This document shows, one piece after another, positions 23,953 to 32,687 of a stretch of DNA of 41,918 nucleotides. This stretch comes from an uncultured Eubacteriales bacterium (GTDB taxonomy: Bacteria; Bacillota; Clostridia; Lachnospirales; Anaerotignaceae). The notes under the pieces are model-generated. The model did not search any database. It saw nothing but the letters and a program-made list of their open reading frames with translations, and was not told where the DNA came from. The position numbers and the translations under genes are program-made. The stretch covers positions 1 through 41,918 of the forward strand of contig URCD01000012.1 of NCBI GenBank assembly GCA_900546215.1. The letters are read 5' to 3'. Position 1 is the stretch's first letter, and each line of letters starts with the position of its first letter.

Positions 23953-26900
23953 TTATCTGTTTATATTTTTATTGCAAACAAACAACGACAATATTTCAGC
24001 CGTAAGCAAAAGTACATCAATTTGCTCCTTAGTCCAAATTGTATTTTTCACACACTCGTCAAATCCAACCCATCCAGCAAATTTGCCGTTGATTTTCATA
24101 GCGCACTGGAGCATTGTCAATGCCTTTCTTGGCTTAAGCATTTCGTATGAATCTTCATCTAAAGATGATAAATCATTGCAGTAAAAAATTCCGTTCTCAT
24201 TAAAATGGTTTTTATATGGAACTTTTAATTCATCATAGTAAATATATCCGAGCTTGTCCTTGCGTGACTCAATTCCATCGTTGCACCATTCATACGTGTT
24301 TTGCACATATGTTCCGTCATCGGAATTTTCAAATATATATGTTCTGCTCACATTCAGCCTGCTTCCGACAAGCTCAAGAACATTATTGATAGCAATATTT
24401 AAATCAGGAGTGTTTTTAAGCACATAAAACACTGTCGGTACTAAGTCGTTTAGATTCAGCTCATTTGCGATATATTCGTCAGAATCTATGCTTGTCCTCA
24501 GCGGAACCGCAGAATTTAACCCGATATATTTACCGTCTGTGGCGGCATTATACTGATGGAACTGATTTTTCCCATTAAACTTTGCCTGGTATAAAGCCAT
24601 ATCAGCCTTTTCAAAAAGAGTCTGAAAATCCGTTCCATCTTCCGGACATCTCGATACACCTACACTGCATGAAATATTATAGTCAAGAGGGATATCCAGA
24701 GAAGCGTTCTTAAGACAATTTATAATCCTTGAAGCCACAGTCTCTATATAATCATCATTGGCAGAGGAGCAGACCATTACCAGAAACTCATCTCCGCCTA
24801 TTCGTGCGATTACATCCTCTCCTCTGAAAATTGATGATATCTGCGCTGAAATACGGCTTAACACACTATCTCCAAACATATGCCCGTATCTGTCATTAAC
24901 TAATTTGAAATCATCTACGTCAATTATGAAAATCGCGGCATTATCATCGTCATTTCTTTTATTAAGGAACTGTTCTACTCTTCTAACAGCTGAAATTTTG
25001 TTATACAGATTTGTCAGTGAATCTCTTTCGGTCTTATCTACCAGTTTCTGTGTAGCAATCATATCGTCATTGATGTCTACGATTATTCCTACTACTCTGA
25101 ACGGGCGTCCGTCACCATTAAACTGCGCCGTAGCTCTTATTTTGCACCACTGATAGCAGCCGTCAGCATTTGCAACCCTGAAGGCCAGCTCCCCATACTT
25201 CTTGCCTGAGCTCATTTCATCTATAAAATCTTTAAAACGAAGCATATCTTCCGGATAAAGATGTGATATAGTAGGTATAAGCTTAGAGGCTTTATCCTGA
25301 ATAGGTGTATATCCAAATTTCTCAATCCATTTAGCGGAATAAATAACCTTGTCCTGAGCAATGTCCCACTCAAAAATAATATCATTTGTCTGCTCCAGAA
25401 CAATTTTATATCGTTCAAGACTGAGACGAAGTTCCTCTTCCACCTTTTTGGATTTTTCTATATCAACAATTGCGCAGTAAATTTGTTCTTCACCATTTTC
25501 AAATACAGTTTCTCCCCTGCTCAGCATCCATGCATATGTGCCGTCCGGGCATAATACCCTATATTCTATCTCAAAGCATGCCCCGTCTCCAAGCTGGCTC
25601 ATAAGCTGCTTTCTTACGCGTTCTCTGTCATCCGCGTGTATTAGATTGATTAGCCTGTTCTGAAATCTGGCCTCTAACTGTTCGTTTGTGTATCCAATAA
25701 ATGTATCGCTGGCATATGTTACTGTAAAATACTTATCATTTCTGCATTTACATATGCCATTCATTATTGTTCCTAAAATTTTCCTGTCATCTTCATTAAC
25801 AGAATACATTTCAGAGGTATCCTTATTAAGCTCATCCCAAAGCATAAGAATTTTTCTTAAATGAGGATGCTCCGTATCTATTCTAAGCGCGGTCATTTCA
25901 TACCACTTATATCCCTTTTCACTGTTAGACTTTATTCTATATTTCCAGCTCTTTTTAAGAAGTCCCTCAGCGAAAAATTTAGGCATTTCATCTTTCCATA
26001 TATTCTCCAGAAGTTCTATGTCTTCATGCCAGACAATTTCATGATTGAACTCATCAAATATTTTTTCAAGGCTGTCTCCGCGATAAATATTACGAAGCTC
26101 CGGATTAGCCGAATAAACAATATGGTATCCTCCGTCAGCAAAGTCAATCTCAATTGCAGTTGAATTTATATATCTGAGAACAGCATGATATTTCATTTGC
26201 TCCATCTGAAGTACACTCGACTGGAATTTAGGCGGCGGAAGTGAAATTTTGTCGCTGCTGACTGTTGTTACGCTGTCATCGGAATACTTTTGTATAAGAA
26301 CAGCGAACTGACTTAGAACGCTTTTAAAACATTCAAGCAGCTTTGGAGAAAACATCCCGCATTCTCCGTTTAAAATCATGTTAGCAGCCTGTTCATGTGA
26401 AATTGCCTTTTTATAAACTCTGTCTGAGGTAAGCGCATCGTATGCATCAGCTATACCTGTTACCTGTGCACATATCGGTATTGCATCACCAATAAGACCA
26501 TCGGGATATCCTCTGCCGTCCCATCTCTCATGGTGGTATCTGCATATGTTATATGCATATTTCAAATATTCCTGGTCACTCATACGGTCAAGGCTTTCTA
26601 ATATTTCGCAGCCCTTGACAGTATGTTTTTTCATAATTTCAAACTCGTCCTTTGTTAACCTTCCGGGCTTATTCAAAACACTGTCTGGTATTGCAATTTT
26701 ACCAATGTCATGCATAGCCGAAGCATCGGCTATGACATCTATTTTATGGTCGTTTAAATCATATTCAGGACAATTTAGATTTACTTCCTTAAGCAGAGCC
26801 TTTGTAAGGAGCCTTATACGCCGTATATGCTGGCCTGTTTCAACACTCCTATATTCAATAATTGAAGAAAGACCGTCAACAAGTACCTCATTAGTCTCCT

Positions 26901-27330
26901 TCAGCTTTCTGGCCTGTTCCGCTACAAGGCTTTCCAGATTATGCTTATGAAGGGAAAGTTCAATGGTATTATGTACACGCCTTCTTACGACATGGGCCTC
27001 AAAGGGTTTAATTATTATATCGGATGCACCTAAATCAAAGGCCTTTAACTCACTTTCAACTGAATTATCAGCCGTAATGATAATGACCGGAACCTCATCT
27101 AGTAATCCATTGCCTCTGATTTCCTCAAGGACCTGATATCCGTCCTTAACGGGCATTATTATATCCAACAGCATAATTGCTATACTGCTGTGGTATTCAT
27201 TTAATAACAATAGAGCCTGCTCTCCATTTTCAGCCTCCAAAATGTGGTATTCGTCCTTAAACAAGCCTCCGAGTATGGCACGGTTCATCTCTACGTCGTC
27301 TACCAGCAGTATGGTGTTGCGCCTCTGCAT
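23953..27330 (-). CDS. Multidomain REC-HD-GYP-PAS-PAS-PAS-GGDEF-GAF c-di-GMP signalling protein
   Basis: A 1125-residue soluble protein. Residues 5-123 are a response-regulator receiver (phospho-acceptor D56, conserved K108). Residues about 150-340 are an HD-GYP phosphodiesterase domain with H207-D208, H236, YHHERWDGRGYP (265-276) and DAYDAL. About 375-500, 515-630 and 640-760 are PAS-like segments. Residues about 765-930 are a GGDEF diguanylate cyclase with intact GGDEF (845-849) and an RGED inhibitory site (836-839). About 960-1120 is a GAF-like domain. Both catalytic centres look intact, so it could make and degrade cyclic di-GMP. It lies 41 bases downstream of an Hpt gene, probably in the same transcript. 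No transmembrane segment is present. GGAGT precedes the ATG. Confidence 0.92.
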   Translation of the reverse strand: MQRRNTILLVDDVEMNRAILGGLFKDEYHILEAENGEQALLLLNEYHSSIAIMLLDIIMPVKDGYQVLEEIRGNGLLDEVPVIIITADNSVESELKAFDLGASDIIIKPFEAHVVRRRVHNTIELSLHKHNLESLVAEQARKLKETNEVLVDGLSSIIEYRSVETGQHIRRIRLLTKALLKEVNLNCPEYDLNDHKIDVIADASAMHDIGKIAIPDSVLNKPGRLTKDEFEIMKKHTVKGCEILESLDRMSDQEYLKYAYNICRYHHERWDGRGYPDGLIGDAIPICAQVTGIADAYDALTSDRVYKKAISHEQAANMILNGECGMFSPKLLECFKSVLSQFAVLIQKYSDDSVTTVSSDKISLPPPKFQSSVLQMEQMKYHAVLRYINSTAIEIDFADGGYHIVYSANPELRNIYRGDSLEKIFDEFNHEIVWHEDIELLENIWKDEMPKFFAEGLLKKSWKYRIKSNSEKGYKWYEMTALRIDTEHPHLRKILMLWDELNKDTSEMYSVNEDDRKILGTIMNGICKCRNDKYFTVTYASDTFIGYTNEQLEARFQNRLINLIHADDRERVRKQLMSQLGDGACFEIEYRVLCPDGTYAWMLSRGETVFENGEEQIYCAIVDIEKSKKVEEELRLSLERYKIVLEQTNDIIFEWDIAQDKVIYSAKWIEKFGYTPIQDKASKLIPTISHLYPEDMLRFKDFIDEMSSGKKYGELAFRVANADGCYQWCKIRATAQFNGDGRPFRVVGIIVDINDDMIATQKLVDKTERDSLTNLYNKISAVRRVEQFLNKRNDDDNAAIFIIDVDDFKLVNDRYGHMFGDSVLSRISAQISSIFRGEDVIARIGGDEFLVMVCSSANDDYIETVASRIINCLKNASLDIPLDYNISCSVGVSRCPEDGTDFQTLFEKADMALYQAKFNGKNQFHQYNAATDGKYIGLNSAVPLRTSIDSDEYIANELNLNDLVPTVFYVLKNTPDLNIAINNVLELVGSRLNVSRTYIFENSDDGTYVQNTYEWCNDGIESRKDKLGYIYYDELKVPYKNHFNENGIFYCNDLSSLDEDSYEMLKPRKALTMLQCAMKINGKFAGWVGFDECVKNTIWTKEQIDVLLLTAEILSLFVCNKNINR

Positions 27331-27371
27331 TTATGTCAACTCCAATCCAAATTTTCAGTTCATACTCGTTA

Positions 27372-27728
27372 TCATTTTTTATCGGCTATAACCGAACAAA
27401 CCCTTTCATATTCCATATCCAGCGCAGGAAGCAGCTCCATTGCCTTTTTAGGCTCATCTGCCCGTATATTGTCAACTATTTCCGCACAAATACGAAATAT
27501 GCTGTTAAGTCCCAAATTCGCTGAGACCCCTTTAAGTGTATGCGCGGCTATAAGCGCATCATCAAACTTTCCATTTTCAAATGCAGGACGAATTTTACTG
27601 TAGTTAGGGTCCGATAAAAATTTAAGCAGAAACTTTTCATACATCTCGTCATTTGAACAAAAGCGCCTCATTGCTCCCTCGTAATCCACGTCTATTTTTA
27701 AAAGTGCGTCAATTCTTTCCTGCTCCAT
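27372..27728 (-). CDS. Hpt (histidine phosphotransfer) domain protein
   Basis: A 118-residue, all-helical protein consisting of one Hpt domain. The phospho-accepting histidine is H63 in AAHTLKGVSANLGL, flanked by the two helices expected of the four-helix bundle. Hpt proteins relay phosphate between receiver domains in multistep phosphorelays. It sits directly upstream of the receiver-headed c-di-GMP protein with 41 bases between them and no terminator, so they are likely partners. No histidine kinase is in the window. AAGGAG precedes the ATG by eight bases. Confidence 0.93.
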   Translation of the reverse strand: MEQERIDALLKIDVDYEGAMRRFCSNDEMYEKFLLKFLSDPNYSKIRPAFENGKFDDALIAAHTLKGVSANLGLNSIFRICAEIVDNIRADEPKKAMELLPALDMEYERVCSVIADKK

Positions 27729-27863
27729 AGAAAAATCTCCTTATCATAATCTCAAGCTAATACGCCTAAGCCATATTAATATACATAAGATAAATTATAG
27801 CAATCCTATCAGAATTTATCAAGCAAAGTCGTTGCCAGAAATCCAAACTGTCAATTTACACAT

Positions 27864-27902
27864 AAAAAGAACCATATTGAGGCAATGATCTCCTTAATAT
27901 GG
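27864..27902 (-). terminator. Terminator of the HAD-OGT/ROK operon
   Basis: On the minus strand CCATATT (27902-27896) pairs with AATATGG (27878-27872), extended by AGG/CCT past one mismatch, followed by TTCTTTTT (27871-27864). Confidence 0.78.
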
Positions 27903-27920
27903 CCCTTATTTGTAAATCTT

Positions 27921-29312
27921 TTAATTGAATTTCAACGCTTCTCTGGCGGCTCCGTAAATTCCTGCATCATTTTCCAATTTGGCAAGCACAATAGGGGTAT
28001 GCCTGACTGTTTTAAAGGCGCTTTCCTTAAAATACTTTTCAACAGCATCACTGACAATTTTCCCTGCCTTGACTACCCCGCCTGAAAGAACAATTATTTC
28101 AGGGTCAACTATGGCGGCTATATTTGCCAATGCTCTTCCAAGATATTTCCCGAATATGTCTACAGCCTCTAAGGCAATTTTGTCTTTGTTTTTAGCCTCG
28201 TCAAATATGGCCTTTGCGCTTAGCTCTCTGTTTCTCAGTGATGATTGAAAATTGTTTTTTTCTAACAATTCTCTCGCTGTCCGTACTATCCCGGTTGCGG
28301 AAGCATAGGTCTCAAGACAGCCGTTTCTTCCGCAGTTACAGCTTCTTGGACTGTCATATTCAACTGTTATATGTCCTATTTCCCCGCCTGCGCCATTATT
28401 TCCTACAAGCACATCATTGTTAATAACAATTCCGCCGCCGATTCCGGTACCTATAGTTACCAGTACCATACTGCTGCGGCCCTTTCCTCCGCCCATCCAC
28501 TGCTCTCCAAGCGCCGCGGCATTGGCGTCATTTAAAACACAGGCTTTAATTCCTGTCAGCCTCTCTATAATGCCTGAGGCATCAACGCTGTTTTTCCACA
28601 TCAGATTAACACAGTGCTTAACAACTCCACCGGCAACGGGTCCCGGAACTCCTATTCCTATTCCCTTTACGCTGTCTCTGTCAATGCTGTTTTCCTTTAA
28701 AAGCTCAAGAATACCCTTAGCAGCGTCATCAAGTACATAAGCAAAACTGTCGTCATTTCTGGTAGGTATTTGCTTCTTAGCCGTTAATGTGCCTTCCTCG
28801 GTAAAAAGGCCTATTTTTATAGCTGTCCCGCCTATATCGACACCAACGGCCATTTTATGGGAATATTTCTTCTCAAGACTGAGCAGTTTTTCTTTAATAT
28901 CAAGTCCCGCGCCATATCCAGTGAGCGACCCGTCAGCTCCTATTATTCTATGACACGGATAAACTATAGCTATATGGTTTCTGTTGTTGGCCATTCCTAC
29001 AGCCCTAAACCCCCTTGGGCATCCCGCCATTATAGCTATGTCCTTGTAGGAAGCTGTTTTTCCATACGGAATAGCTCTGATAGTTTCCCAAACTTTTTTT
29101 TGAAATTCTGTTCCTTCCAGCCTCACCGGAAAGTCAAATTCTGTTCTTCTCCCATCGAAATACTCATCCAACTGACTCATAGCCATTTTAATTAAATCAG
29201 TTTCCTCAAGCTTCCAGTCTCTTTCTGAAAATGTTATATCTGTTATTGCCCCGTCTTCCTCAGCTATTCCAAGCCTTCCGACATATGTATCATAGTAAAA
29301 TATCTTCTTCAT
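27921..29312 (-). CDS. Fused O6-methylguanine-DNA methyltransferase - ROK family glucokinase
   Basis: One uninterrupted 463-codon frame encodes two unrelated enzymes. Residues 1-150 are a complete Ogt-type methyltransferase with PYGKTASYKDIA, a GMANNRN helix-turn-helix region and the acceptor C120 in PCHR. Residues 154-463 are a complete ROK kinase of about 310 residues, the normal glucokinase length. It has DIGGT (159-163), catalytic D262 in LNDANAA, and the zinc motif with H314, C325, C327 and C332. Only about three residues (SHK) link the domains. The kinase's M154 (ATG at 28853) lacks a good ribosome site. The gene's ATG directly abuts the TAA of the HAD gene, implying coupling. Repairing alkylated DNA and phosphorylating glucose have no known functional link. 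Confidence 0.88.
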   Translation of the reverse strand: MKKIFYYDTYVGRLGIAEEDGAITDITFSERDWKLEETDLIKMAMSQLDEYFDGRRTEFDFPVRLEGTEFQKKVWETIRAIPYGKTASYKDIAIMAGCPRGFRAVGMANNRNHIAIVYPCHRIIGADGSLTGYGAGLDIKEKLLSLEKKYSHKMAVGVDIGGTAIKIGLFTEEGTLTAKKQIPTRNDDSFAYVLDDAAKGILELLKENSIDRDSVKGIGIGVPGPVAGGVVKHCVNLMWKNSVDASGIIERLTGIKACVLNDANAAALGEQWMGGGKGRSSMVLVTIGTGIGGGIVINNDVLVGNNGAGGEIGHITVEYDSPRSCNCGRNGCLETYASATGIVRTARELLEKNNFQSSLRNRELSAKAIFDEAKNKDKIALEAVDIFGKYLGRALANIAAIVDPEIIVLSGGVVKAGKIVSDAVEKYFKESAFKTVRHTPIVLAKLENDAGIYGAAREALKFN

Positions 29313-29966
29313 TTAAAACATCTCCGCTATGTCCTCTGGAATTTCAGCAAGTCTATATGCGCCGGCCTCTTCCAGCTTATCCTTTTTGCCATATCCGTAT
29401 AAAACGCCTATACATTTAATTCCGCTTTCTTTGGCTCCTAATACGTCATAATGAGTGTCTCCCACCATAATAACATCATCTTTATCTGAAATATTCATAC
29501 TGTCAATTACATGGTTTATTACGGCTGTTTTATTTTTTCTCTCATGCTTGGCCGTATCACCGCCAATAAAGTCGAAATATCCAGTAAGTCCGAAATGTTC
29601 CAGAACCTCGACCGCGGAGCTTTCCGGTTTAGATGTGGCAACACACAGTACTTTTCCCATATCCTTCAGTTTTTTCAGAGTTTCCTTTACACCTGCATAT
29701 ACATTGCATTCAAATTTACCGACCGTAGTATATCTTTCACGGTATGATACAAGCATTTCGTCTGCTTTTTCTTTAGTTACTCCGAATATCTCCATGAACA
29801 TTTCACCAAGCGGCGGCCCGACAAATATCTTCAGATCCTCAAGCGGCGGGCAAGGCATATTGTGTTTTTCAAGGGCATACTGTATTGAGCGTGTAATTCC
29901 GGGATCCGACTCAGTAAGGGTTCCATCAAGGTCAAAAAGAATATATTTACACTTTAACTTATTCAA
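29313..29966 (-). CDS. HAD-family phosphatase (phosphoglycolate phosphatase/PpaX-like)
   Basis: A 217-residue HAD superfamily hydrolase. Motif I is FDLDGTL (about 11-17, nucleophile and acid aspartates), the helical cap spans about 20-85, motif II is ATSKP (about 109-113), motif III is the lysine in KNKTAV, and motif IV is MVGDTHYDVLGAKESG (about 165-180). This is the layout of Gph/PpaX-type phosphatases acting on phosphoglycolate, pyrophosphate or sugar phosphates. The start is TTG, ten bases after GGAG; no ATG lies nearby in frame. Its stop abuts the next gene's ATG. The ribosome site lies inside an inverted repeat (29976-30018). Confidence 0.9.
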   Translation of the reverse strand: MNKLKCKYILFDLDGTLTESDPGITRSIQYALEKHNMPCPPLEDLKIFVGPPLGEMFMEIFGVTKEKADEMLVSYRERYTTVGKFECNVYAGVKETLKKLKDMGKVLCVATSKPESSAVEVLEHFGLTGYFDFIGGDTAKHERKNKTAVINHVIDSMNISDKDDVIMVGDTHYDVLGAKESGIKCIGVLYGYGKKDKLEEAGAYRLAEIPEDIAEMF

Positions 29967-29975
29967 AATAAATCA

Positions 29976-30018
29976 ACTCCAATAATGTTTTATAATTAAT
30001 TTAACATCATATTGGAGT
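29976..30018 (-). other. Inverted repeat overlapping the HAD gene ribosome site
   Basis: ACTCCAATA (29976-29984) and TATTGGAGT (30010-30018) are a perfect 9-base inverted repeat with a 25-base loop. On the minus-strand RNA the 3' arm contains the GGAG ribosome site of the HAD gene. The element is also 14 bases past the stop of the small gene upstream, where it could act as a weak terminator followed by TGATTTATTTTG. Confidence 0.45.
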
Positions 30019-30031
30019 AAAAACAAGCCTT

Positions 30032-30259
30032 TCAGCACATATAATCGTCCGCTGTTTCCGCTAAATGCACGGGACACACATTATTTCTTATAAGCATGTC
30101 CGCAAATTTCTCAGCCTCTGATTTTTCCTCGTAAAGGCCCGTTATGTAATCCTCATTTGTACTGTTTGAAATCATAACCCCATAAAAACTGTCATTTTCC
30201 AGCAAATAATAACTATTCTGCGGGAATTCTGTTGTCGTGCCTAAATATATTTTGTTCAT
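30032..30259 (-). CDS. Small protein of unknown function
   Basis: A 75-residue protein starting MNKIYLGTTTEFPQNSYYLLEND and ending ETADDYMC, from an ATG after AGGAGGT. Short beta strands and one helix (EEKSEAEKFADMLIRNN) suggest a compact alpha/beta domain. No signal peptide, membrane segment or metal motif is visible. I do not recognise a named family with confidence; small proteins of this shape are conserved in Clostridia. It lies downstream of the hflX operon terminator and has about 105 bases of leader. Confidence 0.72.
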   Translation of the reverse strand: MNKIYLGTTTEFPQNSYYLLENDSFYGVMISNSTNEDYITGLYEEKSEAEKFADMLIRNNVCPVHLAETADDYMC

Positions 30260-30365
30260 ATTAATACCTCCTATAATTTACCTTTTTCTATTATTAATCA
30301 TAAGGCTGCAAATAACAACAAATATCCCTCGACATATTAGTAATATTATCGACGCTTTTTTGTAA

Positions 30366-30396
30366 ATTAAAAAGCCGTATAAATTTATACGGCTTT
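30366..30396 (-). terminator. Terminator of the polA-hflX operon
   Basis: Arms AAAGCCGTATAAA (30371-30383) and TTTATACGGCTTT (30384-30396) form a perfect 26-base palindrome; the minus strand then reads TTTTTAATTT. Confidence 0.82.
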
Positions 30397-30400
30397 CTTA

Positions 30401-31681
30401 CTATTGTATTTCCTTAAGCACAGTACAGCTTTCAAGTCGGTTTTCCATTTCCTCATCTACAAAAACATCCGCAAGAAGGCCATTTTCAGTATGCTCCTCT
30501 TTTATAACCTCACATCTTGAGTACAGCATTGCTGTCAGCCTTCCGTCTGAATACGGTATTAGCACTTTAATATGTTTTTTAAAGCTCTTTATCAGCTTCT
30601 CAATCGTAAGCAACAGCTCGTCCAGCCCGTCGCCGTTTACGGCTGAGATTTTCACGGTATCTCTGGCTGTTGTATCTCTCGGAAGAGGAAGCTCCACTTC
30701 TCTGTCCATTTTATTATAAGCAGTTATAACTGGCGTCTCCCCGCAGCCCAAATCCTTAAGCGTCGCATATACGGTGCTCATTTGTTCCGCCCTTTCAGGA
30801 TTAGAGGCGTCAAGAACGTGAAGCAGTATATCGGCATACTTCATTTCCTCAAGTGTTGCTCTGAATGCCTGTACCAGATGATGAGGAAGCTTCCTGATAA
30901 AACCTACAGTGTCTGTAAGCATTACACTGGTGCCTCCGGGAAGCTTCAGGCTTCTGGCCGTTGTATCAAGCGTAGCAAAAAGCTTATCCTCCGCAAGTAC
31001 GCCCGCATCGGTAAGTCTGTTCAAAAGCGTCGATTTTCCCGCATTTGTATAACCTACCAGCGCAACATTTATTATGCCCTTATCTCTTCTTCCGCTTCTT
31101 AACAGCTCTCTATGTGTTTCAATATCCTTAAGCTGGCTGTCAAGCTCAGCTATTCTTTCTTTAATATATCTTCTGTCAGTCTCCAGCTTCTTTTCTCCGG
31201 GTCCCCTTGTACCTATTCCGCCTCCAAGACGTGAAAGCGCAGTTCCTTGTCCTGTAAGTCTTGTAAGCCTGTATTTAAGCTGTGCCAATTCAACTTGTAT
31301 CTTACCCTCGTTTGACAGGGCCCTTGCCGCAAATATGTCAAGTATCACCATAGTCCTGTCCATTACTTTTGTATCCAGCATATCCTCCAAATTTCTCATT
31401 TGTGCAGGTGACAGCTCATCATCGGCTATAATTCCTGTAGCGTCAAACGCAGATACCATCATTTTGAGCTCTTCAGCCTTTCCCTTGCCTATATAATGAC
31501 CCGGATGGCGTCTTTCTCTTCTTTGTATTAATCGCCCAACGGTAACAGCGCCTGCTGTTTCCGCCAGTTCTTCCAATTCATTCAGGCAGTCGTCATCACT
31601 TCTGCCCTCCTCGTCAACGGCTATTAGTATTACTCTTTCAGCCGGTTTTTCAACATCATATAATTTTGTTTCCCTTGACAT
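30401..31681 (-). CDS. hflX: Ribosome-associated GTPase HflX
   Basis: The 426-residue protein has the HflX N-terminal domain (about 20-185, with PGHYIGKGKAEEL and the glycine-rich LGGGIGTRGPGEKKLE) and a TRAFAC GTPase domain (about 200-360). G motifs are GYTNAGKST (G1), DTVGF (G3) and NKMD (G4). HflX binds the 50S subunit and splits stalled or hibernating ribosomes after stress. It is last in the six-gene polA operon, starting four bases after the galT stop, and is followed by a terminator. Confidence 0.96.
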   Translation of the reverse strand: MSRETKLYDVEKPAERVILIAVDEEGRSDDDCLNELEELAETAGAVTVGRLIQRRERRHPGHYIGKGKAEELKMMVSAFDATGIIADDELSPAQMRNLEDMLDTKVMDRTMVILDIFAARALSNEGKIQVELAQLKYRLTRLTGQGTALSRLGGGIGTRGPGEKKLETDRRYIKERIAELDSQLKDIETHRELLRSGRRDKGIINVALVGYTNAGKSTLLNRLTDAGVLAEDKLFATLDTTARSLKLPGGTSVMLTDTVGFIRKLPHHLVQAFRATLEEMKYADILLHVLDASNPERAEQMSTVYATLKDLGCGETPVITAYNKMDREVELPLPRDTTARDTVKISAVNGDGLDELLLTIEKLIKSFKKHIKVLIPYSDGRLTAMLYSRCEVIKEEHTENGLLADVFVDEEMENRLESCTVLKEIQ

Positions 31682-31685
31682 AATT

Positions 31686-32672
31686 TTATCCTCTGTATTC
31701 TTCCTCTATTTTGTCTCTCATATATGCCGCCGCATCTTCCGGCAGTATAGGATTTATATAGCTGTTAGTTCCATATTCAAAGCCCGCCGGATTTCCCATT
31801 CTCGGAAGTATGCGCATATACCAGTGGCCGTCATAGCCCTTAGGCGTATCCTCGAAACAGAGATTATAGCATATTCCCTTTCTCAGCGTTTTAGTTGCCG
31901 AAAGGACTGTCTTTAAAATTTCAGCTAAATTATACAGCATATCCTCGCTGAAACTCTCAAAGGAAGGAATATGCTCCTTAGCCGCGATATTGCACTCATA
32001 TGACAGCTTAGAGGCAAACGGCGCAAAGGCTGCAAAATGTTCATTTTCCGCAACTATCCTTGTACCCCTTTCAAGCTCATGGGACAAAATATCGCAGATA
32101 ATGCAGCCTCCCTTTTCAAGCTCGTATTTTCTGCTTCTTGCCATAATATTTTCCTGCTCCCCCGGAATGACGGGAACCCCCATTATCTGCCAATGGGAAT
32201 GCATAATTGACGCCCCTGCGTCCGGCCCGCAGTTTTTAAAAATCTGTACATATTTTATATCTTCCTTAGAAGCAATATCAATAAATCTGGTCTTAATTAC
32301 CTTAAGCACTTCAAAAATATGTCTTACGCTGAAATCATGGATAATTCCAAGGTGCTCAGGTGTATCAACAACGACCTCATGAATTCCCCTGCCGTTTACT
32401 GCGTTATAAAAACCCTCGTCATCCACAGCACTTTCATCATCGTCAACAGCAGGATATTTATTCGGAAACACCCTGATTGTCCAATTTCCATCGCTTCCGT
32501 CCTGATAAACAGCGCCTGTGGTAAGAAACTCATTTCCGGGGCAAAACTGACAGTCGCTTGCGTCTGATGTTTTTGGAACGCTTTTTTTAATAAAGTCAAA
32601 TGGGCGTTTTTTTCTGTTTCCAGCAAATATAACCCATTCCCCAGTCAATATATCCTGCCTTAATTCTGACAT
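31686..32672 (-). CDS. galT: Galactose-1-phosphate uridylyltransferase (HIT-type GalT)
   Basis: A 328-residue GalT-family nucleotidyltransferase. Signatures are an N-terminal LTGEWVIFAGNR, a zinc-site pair C41/C44 in CQFC, and the active-site block IMHSHWQ with H158 and nucleophile H160. A C-terminal block, GYDGHWYMRILPRMG, completes the fold. Family members exchange UMP between UDP-glucose and galactose-1-phosphate in the Leloir pathway; some homologs use ADP-sugars. No galK or galE lies nearby, so its position between a solute-binding lipoprotein and hflX is unusual. The ATG is 15 bases after the SBP gene's stop, with a weak GGGATG ribosome site, suggesting coupling. Confidence 0.9.
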   Translation of the reverse strand: MSELRQDILTGEWVIFAGNRKKRPFDFIKKSVPKTSDASDCQFCPGNEFLTTGAVYQDGSDGNWTIRVFPNKYPAVDDDESAVDDEGFYNAVNGRGIHEVVVDTPEHLGIIHDFSVRHIFEVLKVIKTRFIDIASKEDIKYVQIFKNCGPDAGASIMHSHWQIMGVPVIPGEQENIMARSRKYELEKGGCIICDILSHELERGTRIVAENEHFAAFAPFASKLSYECNIAAKEHIPSFESFSEDMLYNLAEILKTVLSATKTLRKGICYNLCFEDTPKGYDGHWYMRILPRMGNPAGFEYGTNSYINPILPEDAAAYMRDKIEEEYRG

Positions 32673-32687
32673 TTATATCACATCCCG

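Noticed and set aside
24758..26950. Long plus-strand frames inside the 1125-residue signalling gene
   Set aside because: They are antisense shadows; domain motifs of the minus-strand gene are continuous across the region.
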